Shown: one piece after another, positions 62,465 through 64,000 of the stretch
Layout of the letters: each line of letters opens with the position of its first letter
How positions within the stretch are numbered: position 1 is the stretch's first letter
Source of the DNA: Pirellulaceae bacterium
Lineage (GTDB): Bacteria > Planctomycetota > Planctomycetia > Pirellulales > Pirellulaceae
Reading direction: 5' to 3'
Assembly (NCBI GenBank): GCA_029243025.1
Contig: JAQWSU010000022.1
Coordinates: 1-64,000, forward strand
Length of the DNA stretch: 64,000 bases
Translations under genes and position numbers: made by a program
The notes under the pieces: model-generated
The model's database searches: none
What the model was told of the DNA's origin: nothing
Seen by the model: the letters and a program-made list of their open reading frames with translations, nothing else

Positions 62465-63688
62465 TCATGCACTGTCAATTCTCGGCTGATCGCCGAGTCG
62501 GTTTGCTAACCGATCCACAATCGTATCACCAATTTGCAGCGACGAGGTGGCGGCAGGCGAGGGTGCGTTGCAAACGTTGATCACTCGATCGGAATCCAGA
62601 ATCAAAAAGTCATCAATCATCGCACCATCCTCTGCGACTGCCTGTGCTCTCACACCTGCCGGCGCCGATTCTAAGAGGCTGCCGTCGATTTCTGGTACCA
62701 AACGCCGGAGGGCACGCACGAAAGCGGCTTTACTGGCGGATCTCCAGATCTCGCCGACGCCCACGCGCCAATATTGTGCGGCCAGCTTTAGGAAGCCAGG
62801 GTAGGTGAGAGATTCGAATAAGTCGTTGAGATTGACATCCGTCTTGCGATAGCCCTCACGGGCAAAGGCCAGGACCGCATTGGGGCCGCATTCCACCGTT
62901 TTGTCGATCATGCGGGTGAAGTGGACACCCAGGAAGGGGAAATTAGGATCGGGGACCGGGTAGATTAGATTGCGGCATAAATGAAAGGCGGATGGCTTCA
63001 GCTGATAGTATTCGCCGCGAAATGGAATGATCTTTGCCTTGGGATCTGCGCCGGTTAGTTTGGCGATCCGGTCGGACTGAAGCCCGCTGCAGTTGACCAG
63101 CAATTGACTCGAGAACTCTCCTGCCGTGGAACTGACGACGATCTGATCAGCTCGCTGGTCAACGGCAATAACGCGGGCGGAGGTGATGATTTGATGGCCG
63201 TTGGCTGCCAATACTTCTGCAAGACGTTGGCAGACTTTCACGTAATCAACGATACCCGTTTCTGGGACATGAATGGCTTGGATACCAGCCACATGTGGTT
63301 CCAGTTCTAGGAGGCGTTCCCGATCGATCCTCTCACATTGCACATGATTCTCTTTTCCCCGTTCAAGAATTTTGTCCAATGCGGGAAGTTCGCTTTCATC
63401 GATTGCCACGATTACCTTGCCGCAGACCTCAAAGGGGATTTCATGCTCTTCGCAGAATCGCTGCATGGCCAGTTTTCCCTGGCGGCAGTTGGTTGCCTTT
63501 AATGATCCCGGGCGGTAATAAATTCCGGAATGCAACACGCCCGAGTTGTGCCCGGTTTGATGATGGGCCAAGCTCGATTCTTTTTCCAAAACCGTGATGG
63601 ATCGATCTGGGTAACGCCGTTGCAGTTGATAGGCTGTCGCCAAACCGACGATGCCTCCGCCAATCACTATTACATCGCTTGATTGCAT
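62465..63688 (-). CDS. lhgO: L-2-hydroxyglutarate oxidase
   Basis: 407 residues of the DAO-type FAD oxidoreductase family. The Rossmann motif VIVIGGGIVGLATAYQL lies at about 6-22, the LhgO-type HNSGVLHSGIYYRPGSLKA at 48-66 and PFRGEYYQLKPSA near 230. It oxidises L-2-hydroxyglutarate to 2-oxoglutarate and passes electrons to quinone. It precedes glcD by 57 bp on the same strand, so this is probably one 2-hydroxyacid oxidation operon. Confidence 0.92.
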   Translation of the reverse strand: MQSSDVIVIGGGIVGLATAYQLQRRYPDRSITVLEKESSLAHHQTGHNSGVLHSGIYYRPGSLKATNCRQGKLAMQRFCEEHEIPFEVCGKVIVAIDESELPALDKILERGKENHVQCERIDRERLLELEPHVAGIQAIHVPETGIVDYVKVCQRLAEVLAANGHQIITSARVIAVDQRADQIVVSSTAGEFSSQLLVNCSGLQSDRIAKLTGADPKAKIIPFRGEYYQLKPSAFHLCRNLIYPVPDPNFPFLGVHFTRMIDKTVECGPNAVLAFAREGYRKTDVNLNDLFESLTYPGFLKLAAQYWRVGVGEIWRSASKAAFVRALRRLVPEIDGSLLESAPAGVRAQAVAEDGAMIDDFLILDSDRVINVCNAPSPAATSSLQIGDTIVDRLANRLGDQPRIDSA

Positions 63689-63758
63689 TCCTGATTCTCT
63701 TCTGGGGAATGGGCAGCGTGGGTTCGTCTAACCGCCAGGTTGTTAAGGTCGATTGCTG

Positions 63759-64000
63759 TCAGAACGCCGGACCTGACGTCCGAAGTTGACGGCCTAGTTT
63801 GTCTTCGACGCTTTTGACTTTGCTACTCAGGCGATCGCCGGCGCCCTTGCGAAAGTCGAGCTTTGCGGAGCAGCTGATTCGGTTGCAGTCTTGGCTCATC
63901 GCGGTCAGGCATTGTTTAAATACGTTTAGGATTTGATCAATGTCGCCTTCCACCAGCGTACCCATTGCGTGCAGTTGGTAGTCGACACCGCTCTTATCGA
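63759..64000 (-). CDS. MTH1187/YkoF-type thiamine-binding-fold protein, 5' end missing
   Basis: The frame runs off the right edge. The visible residues SGVDYQLHAMGTLVEGDIDQ, ending with VKSVEDKLG, match the UPF0045/MTH1187 family of about 100 residues, whose members bind thiamine or related ligands. An internal ATG at 63965 is not the true start, because the conserved DYQLHAMGT strand continues upstream. About 20 N-terminal residues are missing. It is on the same strand as lhgO, 70 bp upstream. Confidence 0.85.
   Translation of the reverse strand, partial: DKSGVDYQLHAMGTLVEGDIDQILNVFKQCLTAMSQDCNRISCSAKLDFRKGAGDRLSSKVKSVEDKLGRQLRTSGPAF

Overview
The window is almost certainly from a planctomycete chromosome. 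The left edge is the 5' part of a 16S rRNA gene on the minus strand, and it carries exact target sites for the Planctomycetes probe Pla46 (635-652) and the EUB338-II variant (353-370). Gene content agrees: a fused PilM-type protein, a PEP-CTERM protein, an ECF sigma/anti-sigma pair, a Hanks-type kinase and several proteins that look lineage-specific. No CRISPR array, transposase, integrase, prophage gene or tRNA was found.

Layout. 1-940: partial 16S gene with its leader, a boxA-like antiterminator site and a sigma70-like promoter. 941-2896: about 2 kb with no convincing gene but four short tandem duplications. 2897-7944: a GGCT-fold protein, then (minus strand) a GH38/57-like protein, cytidylate kinase and a WYL regulator. 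8188-18017: a type IV pilus/type II secretion-like operon (PilM-like fusion, two single-span membrane proteins, a 1204-residue secretin) closed by a strong terminator. 18267-22777: two amidohydrolase-family genes. 23389-26205: RimI-like acetyltransferase, then a minus-strand sigma/anti-sigma/PDZ operon. 26389-31513: a three-gene minus-strand set (Wzz-like protein, ExeA-like ATPase, BY-kinase-like protein without a P-loop) resembling the exopolysaccharide core of exosortase/PEP-CTERM loci; a PEP-CTERM NHL-repeat protein lies at 32539-34068, beyond a STAS-domain gene. 34221-35609: class III aminotransferase family enzyme. 36047-47542: a Tad/Flp pilus locus (flp, cpaA, cpaB, cpaC, cpaE, cpaF, tadB, tadC, a secreted protein, a TPR lipoprotein), with a small membrane ORF (36345-36476) hidden between flp and cpaA. 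47558-53249: ceramidase-like protein, nucleoside-type MFS transporter, HtrA protease and a decayed C-terminal fragment of Lon. 53256-58397: ribose-type ABC importer and a divergent Ser/Thr kinase. 58411-64000: glycolate oxidase subunits GlcD, GlcE and GlcF with L-2-hydroxyglutarate oxidase and a truncated thiamine-binding-fold gene at the right edge.

How it fits together. The main themes are the cell surface (a pilM/secretin system, a complete-looking Tad core lacking TadE/F pseudopilins, an EPS/PEP-CTERM-like module) and 2-hydroxyacid oxidation. Start codons were moved from the longest frame where a Shine-Dalgarno sequence, overlap with a neighbour or family alignment favoured another. A recurring trait is short perfect or near-perfect tandem duplication (10-24 bp units) in intergenic DNA and, in frame, in low-complexity protein segments. 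All functional calls come from reading motifs by eye; no database search was possible.
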